NCBI RefSeq assembly: GCF_030730945.1
Contig: NZ_JAVAMS010000001.1
Coordinates: forward strand, 620,001-684,000
Direction: 5' to 3'
DNA length: 64,000 bases
Source: Aurantiacibacter poecillastricola
Lineage (GTDB): Bacteria > Pseudomonadota > Alphaproteobacteria > Sphingomonadales > Sphingomonadaceae
The notes below the pieces were generated by a model. That model was given only the letters and a program-made list of their open reading frames with translations. It was not told where the DNA came from and ran no database searches. Shown piece after piece: positions 24,721-34,337 of this stretch (the stretch's first letter is position 1; the number at the start of each line of letters is the position of its first letter). The position numbers and the translations under genes were made by a program.

Positions 24721-26537
24721 ATTCCAACATCGATTTTGTCACCCGCGCGCACGCCTTGTGGCGGGTGCGCATGGCGCACTGGCAGCAGCGTTTTCGCTTC
24801 TTTTCCACGATCACTCTTGGTGCAGCAGCGACCGGAGCGATCATCGCCCCACAGTTCTTACTGCATGGCCCCGCGATAACGACAGCGGTGCAGTATGCGT
24901 GGGCCAACGTGCTGACCCTGCTCGGTTCCTTAGGGGGCAGCGACATAAAGATAAACATTGCGATGGAAGGCCAACGCTGGACCGTTTCCGCCGCTTGGTT
25001 TGCCTCTGAGCCGCTCTTCACCGATACCTTCTGGCAGGTCGTCAAAGTGATCGCTGGCGGTGCAACCACCGGCTTTGCTATAGGCCTGTTCACGGTCTGG
25101 GTGCTCCAGCGCACCATGTCGGCTCAGGGCAAAGATACGCTCGCCGACCGGGTCATTGGTGGAACCCGTGTGGTGGATGAAGAGGACGTCGCCGCACAAA
25201 CCACTTTGCTCTGTGGCAGGGATACATTGCGCATCGGTCCGGTCCCCGTTCCGCGCCGGATCGAGACCCGCCACTTTGCCTTTCTCGGCACTACCGGTAG
25301 CGGCAAGACCACTGCACTTCGCCAGATGCTCGACGGTATTGAGAGGCGCGGCGAAGCAGCGCTGGTCTATGACACTAGCGGAGAGTTCATCGCGCACTAT
25401 TACAACCCCGCGCGCGGCGACATTATCCTTAATCCCTTCGATGCGCGCTGTGCTTTCTGGACGCCCTTCGACGAGATATCGCACCCCGCCGATGCAGACC
25501 GAATAGCGCGCCAGCTTGTCTCCGAAACAAGCAGTCAGGATGACGATGTCTGGTTGGAAACCAGCCGCATTCTTGTCGCCAACATGATCCGCTCGCTCTG
25601 GGCGGAAAAGAACTGTAGCCTCGAAGCCCTGCTCGAAGCCTTGCAGGTCAAGGACAAGGAGCAGTTGAAGGAGTGGCTGGGGCACACGTCGTCCGCCCGC
25701 ACTTTTGCCAACGACGCCGACCGCGCCACTGGCAGCGTGCTCTTCATGCTCGCCAAGGCGGCGAACCTGATCCAGTTCCTGAAGGTCGAAGATGAAGGGG
25801 AAGAACGCTTTGCCTTCCGAGACTTCATCGCAAAGCTGGACAAGTGCGAGGGTGCAAAGCCGTGGATCTTCGTGCCCCGCAAGGAAGACTACTTCGAGGC
25901 ATCCAAGCCGCTCATGGCATGCTGGCTCGAATGTGCGGCAAGCGCAGTGCTGGGTCTGACGCCATCGCCGGACCGCCGCATCTGGTTCGTGCTCGACGAG
26001 CTGGCGGATTTGCCCCGTGTCGAGAACCTTGCCCGTCTGTTGCCAGAGGGCCGAAAGTTCGGCGCAGCGATCGTGCTCACCTTCCAGGCGCTCGGTCAGA
26101 TGCGCAATCGCTACGGTGCGAACATCGCCGAAGCCATGCTGGCCTGCTGCAACACCAAGCTGTTTCTGCAAACGGTCGATCAGGAAACGCGCAAGTGGGC
26201 GAGCGAGACCATCGGCCAATGCGAGGTGGAATTGCGCGTTGCCACCGACACGTTGTCGATTGGCAGCGAAGTGCCGCGCACTACCATCGCGACCCAGCGG
26301 CAATTCCGTCCCGCCGTGCTTGAAAGCGAATTGCGGCTCAGTCCGCATCAGGGCTATCTGCTGCTACCCGATGGCCTGCCGGTCGCGCGCATCGGCCTCA
26401 CCGCCGATCACATCACCCGGCGCGGCGAGCCTCGTCAGCCCGGTTACGTGCCAGGCGATCCGGCGGGCACGCTGTGGAGCCGGGTCAGCGAAATCGCGAA
26501 AGGTGCCGAGCCCGACGCGAAGCCGGGACCCGTCTGA
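24717..26537 (+). CDS. Type IV coupling protein (TraD/TrwB/VirD4 family)
   Basis: A 606-residue inner-membrane ATPase. Two transmembrane segments lie near residues 30-50 and 108-130. Walker A is GTTGSGKTT (191-199), Walker B is IWFVLDELADLP (about 420), and a downstream TFQALGQMRNRYG string is typical of TraD_N/TrwB proteins. It delivers the relaxase-DNA complex to a type IV channel. No channel genes are present here, so a helper is required. It overlaps both neighbours (24717-24720 and one base at 26537), forming one operon with the relaxase. Confidence 0.9.
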   Translation: MNSNIDFVTRAHALWRVRMAHWQQRFRFFSTITLGAAATGAIIAPQFLLHGPAITTAVQYAWANVLTLLGSLGGSDIKINIAMEGQRWTVSAAWFASEPLFTDTFWQVVKVIAGGATTGFAIGLFTVWVLQRTMSAQGKDTLADRVIGGTRVVDEEDVAAQTTLLCGRDTLRIGPVPVPRRIETRHFAFLGTTGSGKTTALRQMLDGIERRGEAALVYDTSGEFIAHYYNPARGDIILNPFDARCAFWTPFDEISHPADADRIARQLVSETSSQDDDVWLETSRILVANMIRSLWAEKNCSLEALLEALQVKDKEQLKEWLGHTSSARTFANDADRATGSVLFMLAKAANLIQFLKVEDEGEERFAFRDFIAKLDKCEGAKPWIFVPRKEDYFEASKPLMACWLECAASAVLGLTPSPDRRIWFVLDELADLPRVENLARLLPEGRKFGAAIVLTFQALGQMRNRYGANIAEAMLACCNTKLFLQTVDQETRKWASETIGQCEVELRVATDTLSIGSEVPRTTIATQRQFRPAVLESELRLSPHQGYLLLPDGLPVARIGLTADHITRRGEPRQPGYVPGDPAGTLWSRVSEIAKGAEPDAKPGPV

Positions 26538-29284
26538 TGGTCGCCTCGGTCTCGGCCCTGTCGAGCGCCGGTCAGGCGGCGAGCTATTACGAGGCCGACG
26601 ATTACTATGCCGAAGGCGGCATGGCTCCGTCCGAATGGTTTGGCGAGGCAGCGGAGAAGCTGGGCCTGTCGGGCGAGGTCGATCGCGAGAAATTTGCCGA
26701 ATTGCTCGAAGGCCGGATTGCCGGACAGCAGCTGGGCACCACGCGAGATGGCAAGGTCGAGCACCGGCCAGGCTGGGATATCACCCTTTCGGCGCCCAAG
26801 TCGGTCTCGATCATGGCCGAAGTTGCCGGAGACAAGCGGCTGATCAAGGCGCATGGCGCGGCTGTGAAAGTGGTGCTCGCCCATGTCGAAAAGCACATGG
26901 CGGCAACGCGGATCAGGCAAGACGGCGAGGTCCGGCGCGAAGCGACCGGCAATCTCGCCATCGCCACCTTTCGCCATGCCACAAGCCGGGCGCAGGACCC
27001 GCAGCTGCATACCCATGCCGTCGTGATCAACGCCACGCAGGACAAGGATTGCAACTGGCGAAGCCTCGAGCCGCGCGCCTTCTATCAGCTCCAAAAGGAA
27101 ATCGGCGCGATATACCGGCAAGAACTGGCGCACGGCGTTTCCGCCCTGGGATACAAGATCGAGGCCGGGAAAGACTCGCTGTTCGAGATCGCAGGTGTTC
27201 CGGAGATGGCTATCGATGCGCTGAGCCAGCGCACCGCAGCGATCGATGCAAGGCTCGCCGAGCGCGGCACGAGCCGCGCGGAAGCAAGCGCTGCCGAAAA
27301 GCAGATCGCTGCGCTGGATACACGCGAGGCCAAGACCAGTGCGGATCATCGCAGTTTGCGGGCCGACTGGCGGGCAACCGCCGATGCCAGTGGTTTCGAC
27401 AAGGCAGCGCGAGACAAGCTGATCGCTGAAGCGAAGGAGCGTTCGCGCAACAGCGAAGCAACCGCCAGTCCGGAATTGCTGGCACGGCAGGCGGTGACAT
27501 GGGCCGCTGCCAAGCTATCCGAGCGCGAGGCAGTGTTTTCGGCCAGCACGCTGGCGCGTGAGGCCGGGGACTTTGCCTTCGGTAGGACCGGGCACGATGC
27601 AATTAGCGCAGCGATTGCCGAGGCCGGAGAACGCGGCGAGCTGGTTCCGCGCACTTTCCTGGACCGGCGCGGCGCGGAATTCGCCGGGTTCACGACGCCG
27701 CAGACTATTGCGACCGAGCGCACCATGATGCGCCTAGAGGAAGCCGGGCGCGGCATGGCGCAATCGCTTGTAACGCCGGTGGCGGCAGCACGGACGATTG
27801 AGCGCTCAGCGCGGCAGTCTGCACGATCCGGCTATGCCTGGACCGAGGACCAGAAACGCGCGACTGCCGAATTGCTCACCTCACGGAATCGGACCGTTGC
27901 CGTCCAGGGCTATGCCGGGACGGCCAAGACCACCACCGTGCTCGCAACCTATGCGCGCGAAGCCCGGCGTCACGGGTTTGCCGTGACCGCGCTCGCGCCA
28001 ACCGCATCGGCAGCAACTGTGCTTGGCGAGGCGCTCGGCCTGCGTGGCGATACCGTGGCCCGCCATTTGCTCGCGCCAGAGGCGAAGAAGTCAGGCAAGG
28101 AGGCTGTCTGGATCGTCGATGAAGCTTCGATGCTTTCGGCACACGATATGGCGAAACTCATGACCCGCGCCGACAAAGCCGGAGCCCGGCTTGTTCTGGT
28201 CGGCGACGTCAAACAGCTGGGGTCGGTCGGTGCGGGTGCTGCCTTCGCGCAGTTGCAGCAAGCTGGCATGGCGACCGCGAAACTTGCCGAGGTGGTTCGG
28301 CAAACAAATGCCGACACACGCGATGCCGTCATGGCCTCGATCGAGGGCCATGCAGGCAAGGCCCTGGCCGCGCTGGAACGTGGCGGTGGCAAGGTGATCG
28401 AGGGCGCAACGCCGGACGAACGCCTTGGAGCGATGGCCCGGCATTATCTGGCTTTGTCGCCAGCAGAGCGTGCCCGAACGCTGGTAATCGAACCATCCCG
28501 CGAAGGCCGCGACAGGCTCACCGGTATGATCCGCGCGAAACTGACCGGGCGCGGTGAGCTGTCGGCGGAGGCCGTGCGGTTCGAAGCGCTGGAGGCGAAG
28601 GGTCTGACCCGCGCCGAAGCGCGCGAGGCGGCCAGCTATGCCATTGGCGATGTCATCAGGTTCAGCCGCGACTACGCCGCCAAGGGCGTGCGTCGAGGTC
28701 AAAGCTTCGCGATTGCCGCTATCGATCCCGAGCGCGGGCGGATTGCCCTCGAAGGACGCGATGGCCGTTCGCTGGACTGGCAGCCCCGGCAGTGGGGTGC
28801 TGGCAAAGCCGAGGTGTTCGAGCCGAAGCTAATGGAACTCCGCACCGGCGACCGCGTGCAGTTCACCCGCAACGACCGCCATGCCGGACGGGTCAATGGC
28901 CTTGGCGGGTCCGTGACCCGCATCGATTCGGACTGTGGCCGGGCAACGGTAAAGCTCGCCAACGGACGCGAGCAGAGGCTCGATCTCTCCAATCCTCGCG
29001 ATACCCATTTGCGCCACGCCTATGTCCAGACAGCCCATGCCGCGCAGGGCCAGACCGCCGAGCGGGTCCTAATCCACGCGGACAGCCGCTCCACCAATCT
29101 GGTCGACCAGAAGATGCTTTATGTCGCGCTATCGCGCGCCAAAGCGGAGGCCGTGGTTGTCACCGACGATAAGGCCCAGCTTGTCCGCGCAATCTACGAG
29201 CGCGCAGGCGAGAAGCAGACGGCTATGTCTGCGAGCACTCCCGAAGCCGGAAAGTCAAAGGCAATGGGTGCCGGGTTGGGCTGA
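26537..29284 (+). CDS. MobF-type relaxase-helicase (TrwC/TraI family)
   Basis: A 915-residue protein from the ATG at 26537, overlapping the coupling-protein stop by one base. The N-terminal TrwC relaxase domain (about residues 1-290) has candidate nicking tyrosines Y17, Y18, Y23 and Y24 and the metal-binding histidines H147, H158 and H160 (PQLHTHAVVIN). A RecD/TraI-like helicase follows with Walker A GYAGTAKTTT (about 455), VWIVDEASML, LVLVGDVKQLGSVGAG and a late UvrD-like motif YVQTAHAAQGQTAERVLIH. It nicks at oriT and unwinds the transferred strand. Confidence 0.92.
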   Translation: MVASVSALSSAGQAASYYEADDYYAEGGMAPSEWFGEAAEKLGLSGEVDREKFAELLEGRIAGQQLGTTRDGKVEHRPGWDITLSAPKSVSIMAEVAGDKRLIKAHGAAVKVVLAHVEKHMAATRIRQDGEVRREATGNLAIATFRHATSRAQDPQLHTHAVVINATQDKDCNWRSLEPRAFYQLQKEIGAIYRQELAHGVSALGYKIEAGKDSLFEIAGVPEMAIDALSQRTAAIDARLAERGTSRAEASAAEKQIAALDTREAKTSADHRSLRADWRATADASGFDKAARDKLIAEAKERSRNSEATASPELLARQAVTWAAAKLSEREAVFSASTLAREAGDFAFGRTGHDAISAAIAEAGERGELVPRTFLDRRGAEFAGFTTPQTIATERTMMRLEEAGRGMAQSLVTPVAAARTIERSARQSARSGYAWTEDQKRATAELLTSRNRTVAVQGYAGTAKTTTVLATYAREARRHGFAVTALAPTASAATVLGEALGLRGDTVARHLLAPEAKKSGKEAVWIVDEASMLSAHDMAKLMTRADKAGARLVLVGDVKQLGSVGAGAAFAQLQQAGMATAKLAEVVRQTNADTRDAVMASIEGHAGKALAALERGGGKVIEGATPDERLGAMARHYLALSPAERARTLVIEPSREGRDRLTGMIRAKLTGRGELSAEAVRFEALEAKGLTRAEAREAASYAIGDVIRFSRDYAAKGVRRGQSFAIAAIDPERGRIALEGRDGRSLDWQPRQWGAGKAEVFEPKLMELRTGDRVQFTRNDRHAGRVNGLGGSVTRIDSDCGRATVKLANGREQRLDLSNPRDTHLRHAYVQTAHAAQGQTAERVLIHADSRSTNLVDQKMLYVALSRAKAEAVVVTDDKAQLVRAIYERAGEKQTAMSASTPEAGKSKAMGAGLG

Positions 29285-29505
29285 TCAAAAGCCTCGGCAG
29301 CGGCAGACCATGGCATCCTTCGTCCTGCCGTTGGAATGAACTGCTCCTCTTCGACAGGCCGTGCCGGGCGGGATCAACAGCCTGCCCGCACCATTCGGGC
29401 TCACGCCCTCCCGTGTTGGCTGTTCCGCGTAACCGCTGACCCGCCCGGCCAATCCGGCCCGTCCCTTCATCCGCGTTCCCAACGAATGGACGAAGGAGTT
29501 TCACC

Positions 29506-30390
29506 ATGGACAGCACCACAACCGCCAGCATCTACGATACGATCACCAACCAGATCATCGCCGCCCTTGAACGCGGCACGGATACTTTCTCGCTCCCTTG
29601 GCATCGCAGCACCGCGCCGCTTTCGCGCCCCACGAATGCGGCAACTGGGAAAGCCTATCGCGGCGTCAACGTACTCGCCCTTTGGGCCAGCGCCGAAGCG
29701 CAGGACTTCGGACATGGTCTCTGGGCAACCTATCGCCAGTGGCAGTCACTTGGTGCTCAGGTCCGCAAGGGCGAGAAGGCTTCGCCCATCGTGTTCTACA
29801 AGGTCTTCGACAGTCGTGATGACGATCAGGCCGAGGAAAGAGACAACTCGACCCGCATCTTCGCGCAGGCTTCGCACGTGTTCAACACCAGCCAGGTCGA
29901 AGGCTACGCCCTGCCCGAAGTGCCAGACGGAGAAGACTTCGACCCGATCCCGCAGGCGGACGCTTTCGTTTCTGCCACGGGGGCCACCGTGCGCATCAAC
30001 GGCGACAGCGCCCACTACACCCCTTCGACCGACACCATCACCATGCCGGACCGCGAGCGGTTCTTCGCAACGGCCAACGCCAGCGCGGCGCAGAACTGGT
30101 ACGCTACCTTGTTGCACGAGCTCGTCCATTGGTCTGGTGCCGACCACCGCCTTGCGCGGGCTTTCGGCAAGCGGTTCGGCGACGATGCCTACGCTATGGA
30201 AGAACTGGTGGCCGAGCTTGGTTCAGCATTCCTTTGCGGCGACCTTGGTCTTTCCTCCAGTCCGCGTCCGGATCACGCCAGCTACCTCGCGAGCTGGCTC
30301 AAGGTGCTGAAGGCCGACAATCGGGCGATCTTCACCGCCGCGAGCGCGGCGGCCAAGGCTGCCGAGTGGTTGGAAAGTTGCCAGGAGTGA
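29506..30390 (+). CDS. ardC: ArdC-like antirestriction protein
   Basis: A 294-residue protein with the ArdC N-terminal ssDNA-binding domain (IYDTITNQIIAALERGTDTFSLPW, TNAATGKAYRGVNVLALW, GATYRQWQSLG-like strings). A C-terminal zincin-type metallopeptidase domain carries LLHELVHWSGADHRL (about 202-216) and AMEELVAELGSAFLCGDLG. ArdC protects incoming single-stranded DNA from host restriction. The position just after the relaxase is the usual leading-region location. It ends 6 bases from the convergent restriction operon. Confidence 0.9.
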   Translation: MDSTTTASIYDTITNQIIAALERGTDTFSLPWHRSTAPLSRPTNAATGKAYRGVNVLALWASAEAQDFGHGLWATYRQWQSLGAQVRKGEKASPIVFYKVFDSRDDDQAEERDNSTRIFAQASHVFNTSQVEGYALPEVPDGEDFDPIPQADAFVSATGATVRINGDSAHYTPSTDTITMPDRERFFATANASAAQNWYATLLHELVHWSGADHRLARAFGKRFGDDAYAMEELVAELGSAFLCGDLGLSSSPRPDHASYLASWLKVLKADNRAIFTAASAAAKAAEWLESCQE

Positions 30391-30396
30391 CGGCAA

Positions 30397-31107
30397 TTAA
30401 AGCAAGATCTTTTCGAGCCTTGCTTTTCTTTTTTGATGATCCGGCATCATACGATCGAGAAGGTTCCAAAACTCCGCACCATGGTTGCGGTGCTCAAGAT
30501 GGCAAAGCTCATGAACAAGAACATAGTCGATGCATTGCCGAGGAGCACGGACGATATGGCGGCTAACGACGAGGTTTCCACGTGACGTCAAGCTTCCCCA
30601 GCGATGAGTTAAATCTCGAACGATCAAGCGCGGGAGTGGATGATCCAAAACGGCAAATGGGTCGAACACCTTGTCTAGGCGTTTGCCGATTATCTCTCTG
30701 GCCTGTGTGAGATACCAACCGTCTAGCAGTGCCTTGCGTTCCGCAATGCGGTTCGGTCGGTGCATTGTTAGGACTATGCGGTCGCCCGAAGTCTTGACCG
30801 ACTGCGCTAATCCAATTTCAGCCGATAGCCGATACTGCCGACCAAGAAAGAGGTGTGTCTCACCCAATTCATATGTGCGTGCGGGCGTTCGGGGCCGCCA
30901 GCGTTCAGCGTTCATCTGATGATAGCTTATCCAACCGCCGCGCTTCGCAACTCGTTCGATCACTTCCTCAATATCGGCAACATTCGGGACTCGGACAATA
31001 ACGTCTCCGTGAGGGTTCACGGTAATTGACATCGTCTTGCGTTCGGACCGAACCACCGAAAACGGAATTGACCGCCCGCCCCACGCTGCAACGCCTCTCT
31101 CTGTCAT
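30397..31107 (-). CDS. YgjP-like metallopeptidase domain protein (DUF45), RM-linked
   Basis: A 236-residue protein with the YgjP/WLM-type zinc site HELCHLEHRNHGAEFW near the C-terminus. Upstream lies RDLTHRWGSLTSRGNLVVSRHIVRAPRQCIDYVLVHEL. The start overlaps the hsdR stop by 4 bases (31104-31107), making it the last gene of the type I operon. DUF45 proteins are frequent partners of type I restriction enzymes; the role is unproven, proteolytic control of the R subunit being one idea. A homologue occupies the same place in island 2. Confidence 0.85.
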   Translation of the reverse strand: MTERGVAAWGGRSIPFSVVRSERKTMSITVNPHGDVIVRVPNVADIEEVIERVAKRGGWISYHQMNAERWRPRTPARTYELGETHLFLGRQYRLSAEIGLAQSVKTSGDRIVLTMHRPNRIAERKALLDGWYLTQAREIIGKRLDKVFDPFAVLDHPLPRLIVRDLTHRWGSLTSRGNLVVSRHIVRAPRQCIDYVLVHELCHLEHRNHGAEFWNLLDRMMPDHQKRKARLEKILL

Positions 31108-34100
31108 TTGGGCAAGCGTTCACGAGCGATAGTCAGAATTTGATCGACCAATCCGTCGATCCTTTCAGGATTGAGCGAAAGCCCAAATTGCTCTGGCGCG
31201 GTATCAAAGAAGAAGTCGTCGGCAGCAGCGCGCATTCGGTTCTGTTGATCACGATCATCTTGCCAGCCTACTCGGCGATGCTTCTCAACAATTTCCAGCA
31301 GTTTGAGCGCGATGTCAGGGGCATATTCCTCAGCCTCCTGCGACAGTTCGCCGAGTTCTTTTGCAATTACGCCCCAGAATGCGACGGCATGACCATTGCC
31401 GCGAAGCGCCTCCGGAACTTCCTTCGATTCCGCCCGGGCATGCGCCTGATCTTTCAGCCCACGCGCCTTCCTCAGATATTCCTGTTCGCTGATCCGCTTT
31501 TGCCGGAAGCTGTCGATCGTGTCCTGCACCAGTTTGGAGAATGCTTCGTAGAAGGCGGGATCTTCATCCCAATTCTCAGTAATGGTCCGGCTGATCTGAC
31601 TGGTGATCTCATCAGCGACGGACGCAGCGCTACGCCCGCCCGCCATTTGCTCCTCAATGGCGCCTTCATCAAAAATGTTGAAGGGATCGACCACGGTATC
31701 GACGCGGTGAGCAGTGATATGTTCGGCAAGCAGCTTACGGACACAGCCTTCGTATTGTGCCCAGTCGATAGTGTCGGCATAGCGGCGGCGGACATCCTGG
31801 CGCAGCAGTTCGAAGCGACTGAGGTCAGCCTTCCATCGGTCCAATCGTTCGCGTGGAGCAGATTCAACGAATTGCCGTGATGACAAAGCGACGTTTAGCG
31901 TCGAGGCGAAAGCCGAAAGTTTGCGATGGAAAAGGTCGCGCAATGCTTCATCCGCCAGCGCTTGCGCATAGGCTTCCTGATCATAGCGGTTGGCCACGCC
32001 CGCGAAGAGATCGAGCAAATCCGAATGCAACCCCGGCAGTTTTTCGGCTTCGGTGCGAATTGCGAAAAGTGCGCTGTTGATATCGGCATCGTCGAAGCCG
32101 ACCAGAGCATCGTAGCTTTCCAGTGCCTCGTTAAGCTCGCCCAGAACGCCGCAATAGTCGACGATGTAACCGAAGGGCTTTGGCGGTGCATCGTCGGCGT
32201 CGAACACGCGATTAACGCGGGCAATGGCTTGCAGGAGATCGTGTTCCTTGATCACCCGTGTCAGGTACAACACTGTATTGCGCGGTACGTCGAAGCCGGT
32301 CAGCAATTTGCTGACTACGATCAGCAGGTCGGGACTTTCGGGTGAATCGAACTCCGCCACGATCGCTTCGTTGTATTCGTCCTCGGTCTTGTAACGGGCC
32401 ATCATCTCGGCCCAGAACCGCTTCACCTCTTTCTTCGGTGCGACACCAACCTGATCGTGGCCTTCGCGTTTATCGGGCGCAGAGATAATCACCTCAGCTG
32501 TGACCTGATCGACTTGGCCCTCGTTGAGCGCGTCGAATAACGTCCTGAGCATCACCGCAGATTGCTTGTCCGGTGCGACAACCTGCCCCTTCAGCCCGGT
32601 TCCCTTGAAACCTTGCAGATAATGCTGCCGGATATCCCAGGCGATCGCCTTCAGCCGCGCTTCAACTGTCTGTATCACCCCCGGCGCGCTCATTCGCCGT
32701 TTGAGTTCAGCTTTCTGTTCCGGTGTCAGGCCTTCACTCGAACGTTCGAACCAGGCATCGAGCGCTGCGGCGTTGAGGGTTTCCGCCACTACGCGACCCT
32801 CATAGAGGAGCGGCACAACAGCCTTGTCCTTCACCGCACGCGAGATTGGATAGGAATCGATAAGCTCGCCGAATTTCAGGAACGTGTTGCGCGCCTTGTC
32901 CTTGAACAGTGGCGTGCCGGTGAAGCCGATATAACAAGCATTCGGCAGCACCCGGCGCATGTCTTCGTGCATTGAATCGTCATTGCCGTATTGGCTGCGA
33001 TGGCTCTCATCGACGAGAACAAAGATGTCCGAACTGTCAGAAGCGAGCGTTCGTTTCCGTACGCCCGAGCGGAACTTGTTGACCAAGGTCGTCACGAGCG
33101 GCGCGCCGTCCTCGATCAACTTCATCAGATGCTCGCCGGTGCGCGCCTGAGCGGGCTCGAAGCCCGTGGCAGCGAAGGTCTTCTTGATTTGCCGGTCGAG
33201 ATCACGCCGGTCAGTAACGATCACAATTCGAGGGCTCGCGTCTTTCAAATGGAACGCCAGCGCACGCGCCAGCATGACCATCGTGAGTGATTTACCCGAA
33301 CCCTGCGTGTGCCAGATCACCCCGCCTTTGCGGCGTCCGGCTTCGTCGCGCTGTTCGATGCGCTCAAGAATTCGATAGACCGCAGAGACCTGCTGGTAGC
33401 GTGCGACCTTCTTCGTGCCCTTGTCAAAGAGGGTGAAGCGCCGTGCCAGATCGAGCAGGCGGTAAGGGCGGCATAGGCCGACAATCGTCTTGTCGAGTTC
33501 CGTCACCCAGCGATGCCCGGCTTCGCGCAGCGCGTTGTGGCGGCGAGCGTGCGAGGCAAAATCGGAGTGGATCGCGGCCATGACGCTTTCGGGTGGCTCA
33601 GCGTTGACCAAAGCGGCAATTTCCGCCTCGCTCATACCACCGTGCGCGGGCTCGTGCCAAGCCGACCAGAATTTGGCAGGAGTGCCGACAGTGCCATAGC
33701 GCGGCTCGGCAGGATTGCCGGCGATCAGCAGTTGAACCGGCACAAAGAGTTGCGGTGCGCCTTCGGCCTGGCCTTGGTTCCGGATAGATTGGCTAATGCC
33801 CTGCGAAGTCTTTTCGCCCGACCGCTTAAGCTCGATGACCGTCCAGGGGATGCCGTTCACAAACAGCACGATGTCACAGCGAATTGCATCGTTGCGCCCC
33901 TCGACCGCGTACTCGGCGGTCATGTCGAAACTGTTGCGTTCCCATTCGTTTTCGCCCCAGGCGACGAAGCGCAACTGCCGCTCGCGGGTCAGTCCATTAA
34001 TTGTCTGGGGAACGGCTGTCCCGAGCTGAAGATAGTCGGTAGCCAATTCATTGGTCCGGAGAAGCCCGTCGAACCGCAGATCGCGCAAACGGGAAAGCCC

Positions 34101-34337
34101 TTCGTCGATGGCTTGGCTTGTGAAAGGGTGATCCACTCCGTCCTGATCGATGCTGTTGATCGACGCCAAAGCTTCCTGAGCGAGCGGGGTTAGTATCACC
34201 GAACTGCGGTGTCCCTTTCGCATCGCGTCAATTTCCGCGCGAGTGCGGTAGCGCCAACCCAAGTTGGCCAGCGTCGTCAGCACTTGCAGCTGAACGCCGC
34301 CGCTTTCAGACAGCGCGAATTCCGGAGAATCGGTCAT
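31104..34337 (-). CDS. hsdR: Type I restriction enzyme R subunit, island 1
   Basis: A 1077-residue HsdR. The N-terminal PD-(D/E)XK nuclease has D155 (CDIVLFVNG) and E169-x-K171 (WTVIELK). The SF2 motor has Walker A HTQGSGKSLTM (about 342-352), DEAD-box variant VDESHRSQYG, FTGTPLF and motif VI IARVNRVFD. The C-terminal helical domain contacts the methylase core. It uses ATP to pull DNA and cut unmethylated invaders. It overlaps neighbours by 4 bases at both ends, so stoichiometry is translationally coupled. Confidence 0.95.
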   Translation of the reverse strand: MTDSPEFALSESGGVQLQVLTTLANLGWRYRTRAEIDAMRKGHRSSVILTPLAQEALASINSIDQDGVDHPFTSQAIDEGLSRLRDLRFDGLLRTNELATDYLQLGTAVPQTINGLTRERQLRFVAWGENEWERNSFDMTAEYAVEGRNDAIRCDIVLFVNGIPWTVIELKRSGEKTSQGISQSIRNQGQAEGAPQLFVPVQLLIAGNPAEPRYGTVGTPAKFWSAWHEPAHGGMSEAEIAALVNAEPPESVMAAIHSDFASHARRHNALREAGHRWVTELDKTIVGLCRPYRLLDLARRFTLFDKGTKKVARYQQVSAVYRILERIEQRDEAGRRKGGVIWHTQGSGKSLTMVMLARALAFHLKDASPRIVIVTDRRDLDRQIKKTFAATGFEPAQARTGEHLMKLIEDGAPLVTTLVNKFRSGVRKRTLASDSSDIFVLVDESHRSQYGNDDSMHEDMRRVLPNACYIGFTGTPLFKDKARNTFLKFGELIDSYPISRAVKDKAVVPLLYEGRVVAETLNAAALDAWFERSSEGLTPEQKAELKRRMSAPGVIQTVEARLKAIAWDIRQHYLQGFKGTGLKGQVVAPDKQSAVMLRTLFDALNEGQVDQVTAEVIISAPDKREGHDQVGVAPKKEVKRFWAEMMARYKTEDEYNEAIVAEFDSPESPDLLIVVSKLLTGFDVPRNTVLYLTRVIKEHDLLQAIARVNRVFDADDAPPKPFGYIVDYCGVLGELNEALESYDALVGFDDADINSALFAIRTEAEKLPGLHSDLLDLFAGVANRYDQEAYAQALADEALRDLFHRKLSAFASTLNVALSSRQFVESAPRERLDRWKADLSRFELLRQDVRRRYADTIDWAQYEGCVRKLLAEHITAHRVDTVVDPFNIFDEGAIEEQMAGGRSAASVADEITSQISRTITENWDEDPAFYEAFSKLVQDTIDSFRQKRISEQEYLRKARGLKDQAHARAESKEVPEALRGNGHAVAFWGVIAKELGELSQEAEEYAPDIALKLLEIVEKHRRVGWQDDRDQQNRMRAAADDFFFDTAPEQFGLSLNPERIDGLVDQILTIARERLPK

